Counted from the stretch's first letter, positions 35,238-45,000 are shown. The stretch: 64,000 bases of DNA from Amycolatopsis acidicola (GCF_007713735.2 NZ_VMNW02000008.1:62001-126000); one strand, 5' to 3'. Notes: generated from the letters alone by a model not told the origin. Translations and numbers: made by a program.

Positions 35238-36461
35238 TCAAAGTTCCAGCAGCTCCCGGAAATACTCGTTGGTGAACGCGCCCCGCGGATCGAACCGGGC
35301 GCGAACACGGCGGAAGTCGTCCCAGCGCGGGTACGCCGCCGCGACGTCTTCGGCCCGGTAGGCGTTCCACTTCCCCCAATGCGGGCGGGCACCGAGTGAC
35401 TTCATGAGTGAGTCCACTGCGGTGAAGAAGGGCACGTAGTCGGTGCCGATGACCCCCGATACCGAGACAGACGCGGTGTCGCGGCCGTACTGTGCGGACA
35501 GCCAGGCACTGTCTTGCTTCTGCCAGCGGATCTGGATCGGTGAGTCCACCTCCGGGTAATGGCTCAGCATCAGTTCCCGCAGCGCGAGGAAGGCCTCGCG
35601 ATCACGGGCGGCATCGACCATGTACTCCATCTCGTGGAAGGTCGGGTCCGTCGCCGTGTCCGGGTACACCAGGTATGCGCGCCCGACACGCCCTTCCTTC
35701 AGGTGCCGCACGTCGTAGGAGTCCTCGATCTCGACCTCGTCGAGCAGCTTCACCCACCCGTAGTCCGCGGGGACGGGCTCGAAGCCGTAAAGGGCGTGCG
35801 CGCGGTCGTTGGGCATCCACCAGAACGAGAAGTGGCGATGACTCGCCTTGAGTTCGTCCCACTTTTCGAGCAGATCACGGAAGTGCATGGCGGTGTTGCG
35901 TTCCCGCAGGAAATACCGGGGCAGCAGCTGCACCTCTACCTGAGTGATGACGCCGAGGAGACCCAGCGACACCTGCGCTGCCGGATGTGCGTCGTCCCCG
36001 GCGGCGATCTCGACGAGCTCCCCTTGCCCGTCGACCAGCTGGGTCCTGGTGATGGTGGCGGAGAGGTTCGTGAGCCCGGCCCCGGAGCCCTTGGTGCCGG
36101 TGCTGGTCGCTCCGGTGATGGTCTGGAGGTCGATGTCGCCTTGGTTGGCCAGGGAAAGCCCGGCCTCCCACAGCGGCGCGCCCAGTGCGGACAGCCTCGT
36201 GCCGGCGAGGATCGTCGCCCGGCCGGTGTCACGGTCGACGGAAGTGACGCCGGTCAGGCGGGTGGGATCCACCAGCATCCCGTCAGTCGGCACGATCGGC
36301 ATGATCGAGTGTCCGGATCCGGCGGCGCGCACCGTCCTGCCCTCCCGGAGGGCGGCGGCCACCACAGCCGCGACCTCGTCGGGAGTACTCGGGGTAACGA
36401 TCTCGTGCGGCTGGCAGGACTGGTTGAGTCCCCAGTTCCGCCAGGTGGCTGCAGCGGTCAT
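35238..36461 (-). CDS. FAD-linked D-arabinono-1,4-lactone oxidase-type protein
   Basis: A 407-residue FAD oxidase of the aldonolactone/vanillyl-alcohol-oxidase group: an N-terminal FAD domain with AAGSGHSIMPIV (the GSGHS FAD-linking His region) and SLANQGDIDLQTITGATSTGT, and a C-terminal ALO domain (WHYPRF-type region replaced by HWGKWNAY and DDFRRVRARFDPRG). Members oxidise sugar lactones or polyols with O2. ATG at 36461 is used; the frame continues upstream antisense to the aldehyde dehydrogenase. It lies in the same leftward unit as the aldehyde dehydrogenase 29 bases upstream. Confidence 0.85.
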   Translation of the reverse strand: MTAAATWRNWGLNQSCQPHEIVTPSTPDEVAAVVAAALREGRTVRAAGSGHSIMPIVPTDGMLVDPTRLTGVTSVDRDTGRATILAGTRLSALGAPLWEAGLSLANQGDIDLQTITGATSTGTKGSGAGLTNLSATITRTQLVDGQGELVEIAAGDDAHPAAQVSLGLLGVITQVEVQLLPRYFLRERNTAMHFRDLLEKWDELKASHRHFSFWWMPNDRAHALYGFEPVPADYGWVKLLDEVEIEDSYDVRHLKEGRVGRAYLVYPDTATDPTFHEMEYMVDAARDREAFLALRELMLSHYPEVDSPIQIRWQKQDSAWLSAQYGRDTASVSVSGVIGTDYVPFFTAVDSLMKSLGARPHWGKWNAYRAEDVAAAYPRWDDFRRVRARFDPRGAFTNEYFRELLEL

Positions 36462-36490
36462 CGAAACCTGCCTTCGTCGTCCGTCGGAGC

Positions 36491-37918
36491 TCAGTGGTGG
36501 CTGGTGAGCACGTGCTTGAGCCGGGTGAACTCGGCGGCGCCGAGCGCTCCGTTCTCGATACCGAACCCGGATTCGCCGAACCCGTTGACCGCACAATCCG
36601 GACCGAACATCAGGTGTTCGTTGACCCAGACCATGCCCGCCTTGAGGTCACGGGCGAACCGGGTGGCGCGGCCGGAGTCCGAGGACCACACCGAGGCGGA
36701 GAGGCCATAGACGGTGCCATTGGCCATCGCGAGCGCTTCCTCTTCACCGGAGAAGGTCTGGACGGTCAGGATCGGCGAGAACACCTCGTTTTGGATGATC
36801 TCGTCATCCTGCGCGAGCCCGGTGACCACTGTCGGCTCCAGGTAGAAGCCAGGGCGAGCGACCCGGCTGCCCCCGGTCAGCACCTTCGCATGCGAGGGCA
36901 GCCGGTTGAGGAAGCCCACTGCCCGGCCCAGCTGCTTTTCGGAGATGAGGGGCCCGAGGGTCGTCGTTTCGGCGAACGTGTCCCCCAGCCTGACCTCCGC
37001 CATCTCGCTCAGCAACGCGGCCACGAACTCCTCGGCCGCAGTGTCTTCCACCAGGATCCGGCTCGAGGCCATGCACTCCTGGCCGGAGTTGAACAACCCG
37101 GCGTCCCTGAGCAGAGCCGCCGCTCGCGGCAGGTCCGCGTCGGCGAACACGACCGCGGGCGCGTTGCCGCCCAGCTCCATGACCGCCTTACGCAGCCCCT
37201 GCGCCGCGGAGACGGCCACGGCGCGGCCACCCGCCACGGAGCCGGTGAAGCTGACCATCCCGACTTTCGGGTTGGCGGTGAGCGCGGCACCTGTGCCCGG
37301 CCCGTCGCCCATGACCACGTTGAGCACGCCGGGCGGCAGCACCTCGTTCGCCAGCTCGACCAACCGCACGGTACTCAGCGGTGTCAGCTCGGACGGTTTG
37401 ATCACCATGGTGTTGCCGACGGCGAGCGCCGGGATGACCTTGGCGATCGCTTGCAGCAGTGGGTAGTTCCACGGCGTGATCGCGCCGACGACACCGATCG
37501 GCTCGCGGCGAAAGGCCGATGTGGCGCCGTCGAGGTACTCGGCGGCGCTCGGTGCGGTCAGGTTGCGGCCGGCGGTCGCGCCGAGGCGCACCCCGTCGAC
37601 ACAGTCGGCGAACTCGTCGCGAAACGCCGCGATCGGCTTGCCCGCGTTCGCGACCTCGATCTCCAGGAACTCGTCGGTGTGCCGTTCCAGCAGGTCCGCG
37701 AGCTTCGCCAGCAGCTTGTGCCGGGCTGCCGGGGTCTGCCGGGACCAGGTGCCGAAGGCGTCTGCCGCCGCGTCGACCGCGGCAGCGACGTCGCTGGACG
37801 AGGAGTCGCCCACCCGCAGGATCTCCTGCCCGGTGGCGGGATTGACCACGGCCCGGTCCCCGGCCCCGGAGGGCTCGGCGGGCTTCCCGCCGATGATGTT
37901 GAGGAATGTCTGCTTCAT
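36491..37918 (-). CDS. NAD(P)-dependent aldehyde dehydrogenase
   Basis: A 475-residue ALDH. Catalytic Cys is in NSGQECMA (about residue 283) and the general base Glu in MELGGNAP (about 250); cofactor binding PWNYPLLQAIAKVIPAL and FTGSVAGGRAV are conserved. Closest in style to gamma-aminobutyraldehyde/PatD-like enzymes. It follows the enolase-type gene and precedes the lactone oxidase in one leftward run, so it probably oxidises an aldehyde intermediate to an acid. Confidence 0.9.
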   Translation of the reverse strand: MKQTFLNIIGGKPAEPSGAGDRAVVNPATGQEILRVGDSSSSDVAAAVDAAADAFGTWSRQTPAARHKLLAKLADLLERHTDEFLEIEVANAGKPIAAFRDEFADCVDGVRLGATAGRNLTAPSAAEYLDGATSAFRREPIGVVGAITPWNYPLLQAIAKVIPALAVGNTMVIKPSELTPLSTVRLVELANEVLPPGVLNVVMGDGPGTGAALTANPKVGMVSFTGSVAGGRAVAVSAAQGLRKAVMELGGNAPAVVFADADLPRAAALLRDAGLFNSGQECMASSRILVEDTAAEEFVAALLSEMAEVRLGDTFAETTTLGPLISEKQLGRAVGFLNRLPSHAKVLTGGSRVARPGFYLEPTVVTGLAQDDEIIQNEVFSPILTVQTFSGEEEALAMANGTVYGLSASVWSSDSGRATRFARDLKAGMVWVNEHLMFGPDCAVNGFGESGFGIENGALGAAEFTRLKHVLTSHH

Positions 37919-37945
37919 CGAAATCGTCCTCGTCGCCGCGAGTGG

Positions 37946-39046
37946 TCAGGACACCGAAAACACGGACTCGAGCCCCGTGGTCTGGACCTTGATACCGAGC
38001 CCCGGTCCGGCGGGGGCGGAACCGCGACCGTTGTGGGAGCGCGGCTGGTAGCCCGCGACGTGCCCATCGGTCCAGTCGTTCATGAAGGAAGCGTTCTGGA
38101 AGTTCTCCGGCCGGGTGCTGGCGGCGAGGTGGCTCACCGCCGCGCTGACGATGTCACCGCCCCAGGCGTCTTCCATCGAGACCATCATGCCGAGCTCCTG
38201 CATCAGATCACGCATGCGCGCCGCCTGGGTGAGCCCGCCGACCCGGCTGATCTTGATGTTGATCGACACGGCGCCCGCGTCGAACTTCGCCCTGAACACG
38301 TGTGTGAGGTTCAGGATGGATTCATCGAGCACGAGCGGCAGGCTCGAGTGCCGCATGGCGAAGACGCAGTCGTCGGTCTCCCGGCAGGGCTGCTCGATGA
38401 AGACCGGGAGATCGGCCATCAGCCGGGTCGCGATCTGGGCGGAACGCAGGTTCCACCCGCCGTTGGAGTCCGCCACCACGAGGGTGTCCGCCGACGCCGC
38501 ATCGACCACGGCGCGCGTGCGCGCGGCGTCGTCGCGCGGGTCGTTGCCGACCTTGAGCTGGAAGCGCTTGATGCCGGCCTCCTCACGGGCCACCACGAAC
38601 GCGGCCATCTCCTCCGGCGAGGCGAGCGGAACGGCCTCGTAGAGCGGGAAATCCTCCTGCAGGACACCGCCCAGCAGCTTCGAGACCGGTTGCCCGCACG
38701 CCTGGCCGAGCAGGTCCCAGCAGGCGACGTCGATGGCGGCCTTGGCGTAGCCGCCGCCCAGCAGCACCCGGTCGAGGGTGCGGCGAACCGCGGCGAGATT
38801 GGTGGGGTCCTGCCCGATCAGCGACGGGGCCAGCGTGTGCAGCGCCGCCCGGACCTCTGCCCAGTGCGTCGGCAGGTAGGTGTCGCCGAGCGGGGTGATC
38901 TCACCCCAGCCTTCGAGTCCCTCGTCGGTGCGCAACCGCACCAGGGTGCCGATCTGGTGGGTCGCGGCCCGGTCACCCGACATCACGTATTCGCCGTGGG
39001 CGTAGCGCAGGTTGTAACCGAAACAGTCGATCGCGACGATCTTCAT
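37946..39046 (-). CDS. Enolase-superfamily enzyme, cis-3-hydroxyproline dehydratase-like
   Basis: A 366-residue mandelate-racemase/muconate-cycloisomerase-subgroup protein: N-terminal capping region (EGWGEITPLGDTYLPTHWAE) and a barrel with FQLKVG (catalytic Lys), metal ligands Asp in VADSNGGW, Glu in FIEQP and Asp/Glu in LVLDES, and a second Lys in NIKISRVGG. The Gln-Leu-Lys variant of the usual KxK and the YAKAAIDVACWDL stretch resemble cis-3-hydroxy-L-proline dehydratases and hydroxyproline-betaine epimerases. ATG 39046 is chosen over a TTG three codons earlier. Reaction unproven. Confidence 0.85.
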   Translation of the reverse strand: MKIVAIDCFGYNLRYAHGEYVMSGDRAATHQIGTLVRLRTDEGLEGWGEITPLGDTYLPTHWAEVRAALHTLAPSLIGQDPTNLAAVRRTLDRVLLGGGYAKAAIDVACWDLLGQACGQPVSKLLGGVLQEDFPLYEAVPLASPEEMAAFVVAREEAGIKRFQLKVGNDPRDDAARTRAVVDAASADTLVVADSNGGWNLRSAQIATRLMADLPVFIEQPCRETDDCVFAMRHSSLPLVLDESILNLTHVFRAKFDAGAVSINIKISRVGGLTQAARMRDLMQELGMMVSMEDAWGGDIVSAAVSHLAASTRPENFQNASFMNDWTDGHVAGYQPRSHNGRGSAPAGPGLGIKVQTTGLESVFSVS

Positions 39047-39075
39047 GGGGTTCAATCCCGTCTCTCGTGGTGTGC

Positions 39076-40461
39076 CTACCAGCGGGGGCTGCCGCCGGCC
39101 AGGCTCACCGTCTGGGTCTTGGTGTAGAAACCGAACGCGGCCTTGCCCTGCTCGCGAGGTCCGAAGCTGGAGTCCTTGTCCCCGCCGAACGGCATCCAGA
39201 AATCCACGCCGGTGGTGGCGGCGTTGATGCGCACCATCCCGGCTTCCAGCCGGGATGCGACCCGCAGCAGGGCTTCGACATCACGGCCGTGCACGGAGCC
39301 GACCAGGCCGTACTTGACGTCGTTCGCCGCGGCGATCGCCTCATCGACGGTGTCGACCTCGACGATCGTCGCCAGCGGGCCGAAGACCTCGTCGCGCAGG
39401 AGCCGGTGCTCTCGCGGCAGTTTGCGGGCCACGGTGACCGGGACGTAGTAGCCCTCGTCGCTTCCCTTGGGGGAGCTGGTGATCACGGCACCGGCTTCCT
39501 CAGCCTCACGCACGGCGCCGAGGAACTCCGCCTGCGCCGCCTCGTTGATCACCGGGCCCACGGCCGTCCCGCCGGTGACGGGATCCGCCGGATTCGCGGC
39601 GGCGACGGCCTTTTCGAGCGCGGCCACATGCTGTGAACTGTCGCCGACGATGATCACGCGGCGGGTCGCCGTGCATTTCTGACCGGCGTAACCGGCGATG
39701 GCGCCCAGCAATACCGAAGCGGTCTCGTCCGGGTCGGCGTCCGGCAGCACGATGGCCGGGTTCTGACCGCCCATCTCGGCCTGCACCGGAACACCGGCAG
39801 CCGTGGCACGGGCGACGACACTCTGCCCGACCGCGGTCGACCCGGTGAAGGACACGACGTCGGCGGCGTCGATGAGGCTCTCCGCGACCGGACGGCCGCC
39901 GAAAACGAGGGAGAACACCGACTTCGGCAGGTGTCCGCCCAGTAGCTCGCGCAGGGCGTCGGCCACGCCGATCGCGTCGCCGGAGGGCTTCAGCACGACG
40001 CTGTTCCCCGCGGCGAGGGCCGGCGCGGCCTTCCACAGCAGGATCGCCAGCGGGAAGTTCCACGGCGTGATCAACCCGGCCACGCCGAGCGGCCGGCGGC
40101 GGGTGAACGACAGCGCTCCCGCGGGCGCTTCGTAAGTCTCGCCGGCCGGGTCGAACACCTGCTGGCTGTAGTAGCGCAGAATCGACACTCCCCGCGCGAC
40201 CTCTCCAGTCGCTTCGCCCAGAGGCTTGCCTACCTCGCGAGCGATCAGAGTCGCGAACTCTTCGGCACGACGGCTGAGCTCGTCAGCGGCCGCGCAGAGC
40301 GCCGCGGAGCGGCCCGCGGTACCCAGCGCGAACCAGTCGGCCTGCGCCTGGCGCGCCTCGGCCACGGCGCCGGCCACAGCGGACGGCTCGCTCGCCGGCA
40401 CGCTGAAGACCACGTCGTCCGGTTTCTGCGGACTCCGGCTGACAACCTGCGACGTGCTCAT
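39076..40461 (-). CDS. Aldehyde dehydrogenase, 2,5-dioxovalerate (KGSA) dehydrogenase-like
   Basis: A 461-residue ALDH with Cys in YAGQKCTATRRV, Glu in AEMGGQNP and NAD-binding PWNFPLAI. The C-terminal TTGVDFWMPFGGDKDSS and GFYTKTQTV match alpha-ketoglutarate-semialdehyde dehydrogenases, which finish hydroxyproline and pentonate catabolism. First gene of a leftward unit with the enolase-type enzyme, second ALDH and lactone oxidase. A TTACCGGTTA operator-like site lies about 105 bases upstream. Confidence 0.88.
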   Translation of the reverse strand: MSTSQVVSRSPQKPDDVVFSVPASEPSAVAGAVAEARQAQADWFALGTAGRSAALCAAADELSRRAEEFATLIAREVGKPLGEATGEVARGVSILRYYSQQVFDPAGETYEAPAGALSFTRRRPLGVAGLITPWNFPLAILLWKAAPALAAGNSVVLKPSGDAIGVADALRELLGGHLPKSVFSLVFGGRPVAESLIDAADVVSFTGSTAVGQSVVARATAAGVPVQAEMGGQNPAIVLPDADPDETASVLLGAIAGYAGQKCTATRRVIIVGDSSQHVAALEKAVAAANPADPVTGGTAVGPVINEAAQAEFLGAVREAEEAGAVITSSPKGSDEGYYVPVTVARKLPREHRLLRDEVFGPLATIVEVDTVDEAIAAANDVKYGLVGSVHGRDVEALLRVASRLEAGMVRINAATTGVDFWMPFGGDKDSSFGPREQGKAAFGFYTKTQTVSLAGGSPRW

Positions 40462-40566
40462 ACACCCATCTCCACGGTTACTCGTCCAGCTTCGGCGTTC
40501 CCAGCCCGGGCCGCACCCGGCCCGGTCAATGCGTCACGCACCAGCGGTACCTCACTTAGTAGTCGA

Positions 40567-40576
40567 TTACCGGTTA
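40567..40576. promoter_or_regulatory. Operator-like site TTACCGGTTA
   Basis: A near-perfect dyad in the gap upstream of the ALDH start at 40461, matching the dyad in front of the FCD GntR gene. 40462-40671 holds no gene. Confidence 0.6.
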
Positions 40577-40671
40577 CGTATTAGATCGTGCCGAGGTGAT
40601 GAGGTCAAGACAAGGCGCCCTGAAACACTCGCGACTTCGATACCCCACCTCCGGCAACGCGCGTCGCACGG

Positions 40672-41313
40672 TCAGGTCAACGTGTGACGGCGCGAAATCG
40701 CCACGAGCTCCGCGGCCGAGACCGGTCCTTTTTCCCCTTCGATCCGGCTCACCAGGGCCAGGAACACCTCGGCTGTCGTCAGTGCGTCGCCCAAAGCGTG
40801 ATGCGGGGTGTGCGGATACAAACCGAGATCGCCCGCCATCGCTTCGATGTCGGGCTCGTAGCCAGTCCCCGAGGGCGCGACACCAATGGCGCGGGCGAGC
40901 GCCGCGGTGTCGATGGTCGGCGCCATGTACCTCCCCGAGCCACCGAGCGCGCGTCCGATGAACGCACGCTCAACCCAGGCCGCATGCGCGACAAGGACCC
41001 GCCCGCCCAGTTCGGCCCGCAGCCCGGGCGCGACCTCCCGCAGCGACGGCGCTGAAGCCAGGTCCTGGTCACGCATCCCGTGCACACTCATGGCTCCCAC
41101 GGTCACCTTCCGCGGTGGCCGGACCCGCGAGTAGCGCGCGCTGCCGCAGTGGATCCGTCCCTTTCGGATGATGACCGTGCCGAAGGAGACCACTTCGTCG
41201 CGGCGCAGATCCAGGCCCGTGGTTTCGAGGTCCACCACGCAATAGGCCGCGTCCCGCCACGGCACGGCGAGGTGTGTGTGCGGCGCGCTGCGCCGCCAGG
41301 GCAGGAACCTCAC
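40672..41313 (-). CDS. DnaQ-like 3'-5' exonuclease (DEDDh)
   Basis: A 213-residue exonuclease domain. The four acidic/His motifs appear as YCVVDLETTGLDL, a middle AHAAWVERAF segment with the motif-II Asp replaced, DTAALARAI and HHALGDALTT. It is similar in size to stand-alone DnaQ-like proteins. The ATG overlaps the stop of the upstream CBS/nucleotidyltransferase gene (ATGA), and the pair recurs in actinobacteria as far as I recall. Its role is probably nucleic acid or signal turnover, not catabolism. Confidence 0.85.
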   Translation of the reverse strand: MRFLPWRRSAPHTHLAVPWRDAAYCVVDLETTGLDLRRDEVVSFGTVIIRKGRIHCGSARYSRVRPPRKVTVGAMSVHGMRDQDLASAPSLREVAPGLRAELGGRVLVAHAAWVERAFIGRALGGSGRYMAPTIDTAALARAIGVAPSGTGYEPDIEAMAGDLGLYPHTPHHALGDALTTAEVFLALVSRIEGEKGPVSAAELVAISRRHTLT

Positions 41314-43124
41314 CGCCGGACCCGGGTCATCCAGGAGTTCTCGACCGCGCTCTGCACGGCGGCGATCGCGCGGAAGGTTTCGCGGAGGTGGCGGCGCGTG
41401 AGGATGTCGAGTTCGCGGGGAGCGAGGTAGGTCGTGGGCGCGGTCCGGGTCGAGATCGCCTCGATTTCGCGTTTGAGCAGCAGCTCGTAAACCTGTTCGA
41501 AGGCGGCCTCCAGGGTGTCGGTCTCGTCCCTGGTGAGCAGCCCTTCCTGATGGCCACGGGTGAGACGGTCGAGCGTGCTGCCGCGTGAATCGCCTGTCAC
41601 CGCGGCGATCCAGCGACCGATCGACGCGACGGGAAGCAGCCCGCCGCGCTTGAGGTCGAGCTGGCCGCGGTGTTGTCCACTGTGGTCGACCACGAAGTCC
41701 CGGACGAACCCCGTCGGCGGTTTGACCGCGGTCGACTCCTTCAAGAAGGCGTGCAAGAATTCGACAGCACGCGGATGGCGGACGAGCGCGTCGGTGACGG
41801 TCTTGCCCAGCACCACTTCGGTCAGCGGACGGCTGTCCATGACGATCGAGGAGAGCAGCAGCGCCTGGGGCGCGGCCGGATCACTCAACCACCCCGTGAC
41901 GGCACGTGACCATTCCCCGTCCGACCGGCAGAACAACGGATTCACCGCGTTGGCCCCGTTGACGCACCGGCGCAGCCCGCACGACTCCATGTCCCCCAGC
42001 AGCGCCTCCGCCCGCCGGATGATGTCCTCACGCGGTTGATCCGAGCCGACGTCACGCCAGACGATCGCAGTGTCCACATCGGACGCCGGTAGCGGTTCGC
42101 GGCGTGCCATCGAGCCGAGCACGATCCACGATGGCGCAGGCACGCCGTCACCCGGTGCGTGCAGTTCGATCAGCTTGCGCAGCAGCGCGTCGACGACCGC
42201 CGCGAGCAGGTTTCCGATGTGCAGGGCGGGGAGGCCGTTGGCGGCGAGCTCGACCAGCGTGGGCTTGAGCAGCTGACCGGCCTCGCGTAGCCGCGCCACT
42301 GTGGTCGCCTGCTCGATCTGCGAGCGGATCAGCAGCGGGGTCCTGATCTCGGCCGCCGCGAAGTCGACCGTGCGCAGGACGCCGACCGCGCTGCCCCGGC
42401 CGTCCACGACGACCAGGTGATGCACACCCTTGTCGATCATGCGCGAGAACGCGGCGGCCTGGGAGAACTCCTCGCTGATCGTGACGGCCGGGAAGGACAT
42501 GATCTGTTCGACCGGCGCCTGCGGAGAGATCTCCCCGGTCGCGACCTTCTCGCGAAAGTCGCGATCGGTGGCGATTCCGAGGCGGCCCGCGCGCCGTAAC
42601 AGTGCGCACGAGTGCCCGGCCTCGCCGATGCGCCGCGCCGTGTCCGCCACGGTGTCGCCGTGACGCGCCCACACCACGGGACGCATCAGGGCCGTCGCCG
42701 AGGACACCGTGCGGTCGAGGACGTTGCCGCGGGTGAGGCGTTCCCGGCTGATCATCGCGCCGAAATGGGCGAATCTCAGCCTGCCCGGGTCTTTCACCAC
42801 GGCGCGCGGATCGGGCAACCGCAGGCACAAGGTGTCCTCGACCGCGACGACCGACAATGCGGGCGGCAATCCGGTGAGCACCGAGATGTGCCCGAAGGTG
42901 TCGCCGGGGCCGAGCTGGTCGATGACGCGGCCGCGATCGATGACTTCGACGGCGCCGGTGCGCACGACCAGCAAGTGGTCCAGCGCAGGCTCATCGGCCT
43001 GGACGATCACCGCGCCCGCGGCGAAGTACTCGACCTCGATCCGGCGCGCGAGCGCCCGCAGATCCTCAGCGTCCAGCGCGTCATAAGGTGGCTGGCTGCC
43101 CAGGAAGTCGGTGTACTCCTTCAT
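41310..43124 (-). CDS. Cyclic-nucleotide-binding/CBS/DUF294 nucleotidyltransferase-like protein
   Basis: A 604-residue multidomain cytosolic protein. It has an N-terminal cNMP-binding-like beta barrel (about 10-120, LDHLLVVRTGAVEVIDRG), two CBS motifs (about 140-260), a putative nucleotidyltransferase (about 330-450, WIVLGSMARREPLPASDVDTAI with the Asp pair) and a helical C-terminal substrate domain. AAGGA before the ATG at 43124 favours it over a GTG at 43139. It is coupled to the exonuclease. Function unknown; CBS and cNMP-like domains suggest sensing of energy or nucleotide state. Confidence 0.85.
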   Translation of the reverse strand: MKEYTDFLGSQPPYDALDAEDLRALARRIEVEYFAAGAVIVQADEPALDHLLVVRTGAVEVIDRGRVIDQLGPGDTFGHISVLTGLPPALSVVAVEDTLCLRLPDPRAVVKDPGRLRFAHFGAMISRERLTRGNVLDRTVSSATALMRPVVWARHGDTVADTARRIGEAGHSCALLRRAGRLGIATDRDFREKVATGEISPQAPVEQIMSFPAVTISEEFSQAAAFSRMIDKGVHHLVVVDGRGSAVGVLRTVDFAAAEIRTPLLIRSQIEQATTVARLREAGQLLKPTLVELAANGLPALHIGNLLAAVVDALLRKLIELHAPGDGVPAPSWIVLGSMARREPLPASDVDTAIVWRDVGSDQPREDIIRRAEALLGDMESCGLRRCVNGANAVNPLFCRSDGEWSRAVTGWLSDPAAPQALLLSSIVMDSRPLTEVVLGKTVTDALVRHPRAVEFLHAFLKESTAVKPPTGFVRDFVVDHSGQHRGQLDLKRGGLLPVASIGRWIAAVTGDSRGSTLDRLTRGHQEGLLTRDETDTLEAAFEQVYELLLKREIEAISTRTAPTTYLAPRELDILTRRHLRETFRAIAAVQSAVENSWMTRVRR

Positions 43125-43154
43125 CCCGCGTCCTTTCACGACTCCCGGGGACGA

Positions 43155-44084
43155 CTACGGTGCCGGCGTCAGCAGACCGGAATCGGTCTCGCGGACCGCC
43201 TGTGCGATGCGACGTCGCACCGCGGGCGCCAGGGACTTGACCGGTTTCCGCACCGGCCCCGCGTGGAGCCCGATCTCCTCGCACGCCGCCTTCACCCCGG
43301 CGGTGTAGGACACGCTGCCGACGGCTTCGAACAGGGGCCCCAGCCGCGTCATGACTGCCGCGACCTCGTCGTGGTCCCCGCTTCGCGCGGCCTTGCCGAT
43401 CCGCGCGAGGCCGGGAGCGGCGAAATTGCCCGCACCGAGAATGAAGTCGGCGATCCCCAGTCCGGCCGCCGCCGGCGCCAGATTCTCCTGCCCGCAGACG
43501 GTGACGATGTCACCACTGGCGGCGAATGCTTCCAATTCCTCGGGTACACCCGAGGAATCCTTGACCTGCGTCACCGCCGGTACAGCCGCGCGCAGCCGCC
43601 GAATGAACTCGGCAGTGTAGGAAACCCCTGACGCGTCAGGGTAGTTGTACGCCAGCAGCGGCAATCCGGGCGCGGCGGCGGAGACATCGCGGTGATAGGT
43701 GATCAGGTCGTCGTCATCGAGCGGGCCATAATACGGCGGCGCGACCAGCAAGGCGTCCACCTCATAACTCGCGGCATGGCGTGCCAGCGCCGTGGCTACG
43801 GCAGTCGAGGTGTGTCCTACTTGGACGGTCACTTTCGTCCTGCCGCGCGCGACCCTCGCCACAACCTCGAGCGCGTACATCCGCTCGACCTCGGTCAGGG
43901 ACGGGAATTCACCGGTACTCCCGCACACCACGACGCCGTCGACACCGGCCGCCACCTGAGCTTCGACCAATCGCTCCAACGCGGCGCGATCGGGCCGCCC
44001 ATCCTCGTCAAACGGGGTGACGAGAGCCGTGAAGACCCCACGCGGCCCCACGGCTCCCGTCCCCCGGGCCTCGACGACGGTCAC
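43155..44084 (-). CDS. DHDPS-family lyase/deaminase
   Basis: A 309-residue TIM-barrel class I aldolase. The pyruvate-type Schiff-base Lys is in VTQVKDSSG (about 170), Tyr in LLAYNYP, and VVCGSTGEFPSL is the GSTGE motif. Members include dihydrodipicolinate synthase, KDG aldolase, 1-pyrroline-4-hydroxy-2-carboxylate deaminase and dehydratases. GTG 44084 overlaps the stop of the sister gene by one base. Two different DHDPS-type proteins in tandem suggest distinct steps or a heteromer. Confidence 0.88.
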   Translation of the reverse strand: MTVVEARGTGAVGPRGVFTALVTPFDEDGRPDRAALERLVEAQVAAGVDGVVVCGSTGEFPSLTEVERMYALEVVARVARGRTKVTVQVGHTSTAVATALARHAASYEVDALLVAPPYYGPLDDDDLITYHRDVSAAAPGLPLLAYNYPDASGVSYTAEFIRRLRAAVPAVTQVKDSSGVPEELEAFAASGDIVTVCGQENLAPAAAGLGIADFILGAGNFAAPGLARIGKAARSGDHDEVAAVMTRLGPLFEAVGSVSYTAGVKAACEEIGLHAGPVRKPVKSLAPAVRRRIAQAVRETDSGLLTPAP

Positions 44085-44974
44085 TACGCGGCGGCGGGCA
44101 CGGCGGTCAGCGCCAGTTCCACGTCCTTGATCACCTGCGCGCGGTCCTCAGCGCTCAGCGGCGACCGCGGCGGACGGCAGGGACCCGCATACCGGCCCAC
44201 GACCTCCTGCGACACCTTGATGGCCTGCACGAAGTTGTGCTTGGTGTCCCAGGTGAGCGCTGCCTGCAGCTTCGCGTAGAGCTCCCGCACCTCGGCGAGC
44301 TTGCCCTCGCGGGCCAGCGACCACAACGCGGCGCACGCCTGCGGGATCGAGTTGGAGAAACCGCCGATCCAGCCGACGGCACCCATCAGGGCCGCCTCGA
44401 CCACCACGTCATCGGCCCCAGCCAGCACGTCCAGCCGCGGCGCCGTGCGCTGGATGGCGGTGATGCGGCGGATATCGCCGGAAAACTCCTTGACCGCCAC
44501 CACTTCTTCGATCTCCGCGAGACGCGCGAACAGGTCCGCGGTGATGTCGATCCGGGTGTCGTAAGGGTTGTTGTAGGCAACGATCGGCAGACCCGCGCGC
44601 GCGACCTCGCGGTAGTGGTCGACCACCTCGTCGTCGTTGGCACGGTAGGAGTTCGGCGGCAGGGCGAGCACAGCGTGAGCCCCGGCCTCACGAGCGTCCT
44701 CGGCCCAGCGCAGCGATTCGGCGGAACCGTAAGCACCCACACCGGCGATGACGCTGAAGCCTTCGGGTGCCGCTTCGAGTACGGCCCGCAGAACCTGCTT
44801 GCGCTCATCCACCGTGAGGACCTGGTACTCGCCCAGCGAGCCGTTCGGGCACGCGCCATCGACGCCGTTCGCGGCCAGGAAAGCGATGTGTTCCTGCAGA
44901 CGGTCGAAGTTGATCGAGAGATCGTCGTTCAGCGGGAGCGTGTTCGCCACGACGATGCCATGCCAGGGGCGCAT
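44084..44974 (-). CDS. DHDPS-family lyase/deaminase
   Basis: A 296-residue sister of the next gene. Schiff-base Lys is in VAVKEFSGD, with a variant CPNGSLGEYQVL instead of GSTGE. ATG 44974 has AAGGA six bases upstream; a TTG five codons earlier is rejected. Operator-like AACCGGTAAT at 45001 lies 30 bases upstream. It is more diverged than its neighbour, so a substrate other than dihydrodipicolinate is likely. Candidates include 4-hydroxypyrroline-carboxylate deamination. Confidence 0.88.
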   Translation of the reverse strand: MRPWHGIVVANTLPLNDDLSINFDRLQEHIAFLAANGVDGACPNGSLGEYQVLTVDERKQVLRAVLEAAPEGFSVIAGVGAYGSAESLRWAEDAREAGAHAVLALPPNSYRANDDEVVDHYREVARAGLPIVAYNNPYDTRIDITADLFARLAEIEEVVAVKEFSGDIRRITAIQRTAPRLDVLAGADDVVVEAALMGAVGWIGGFSNSIPQACAALWSLAREGKLAEVRELYAKLQAALTWDTKHNFVQAIKVSQEVVGRYAGPCRPPRSPLSAEDRAQVIKDVELALTAVPAAA

Positions 44975-45000
44975 GAGAGTCCTTTCCAACAGCGGTACGT

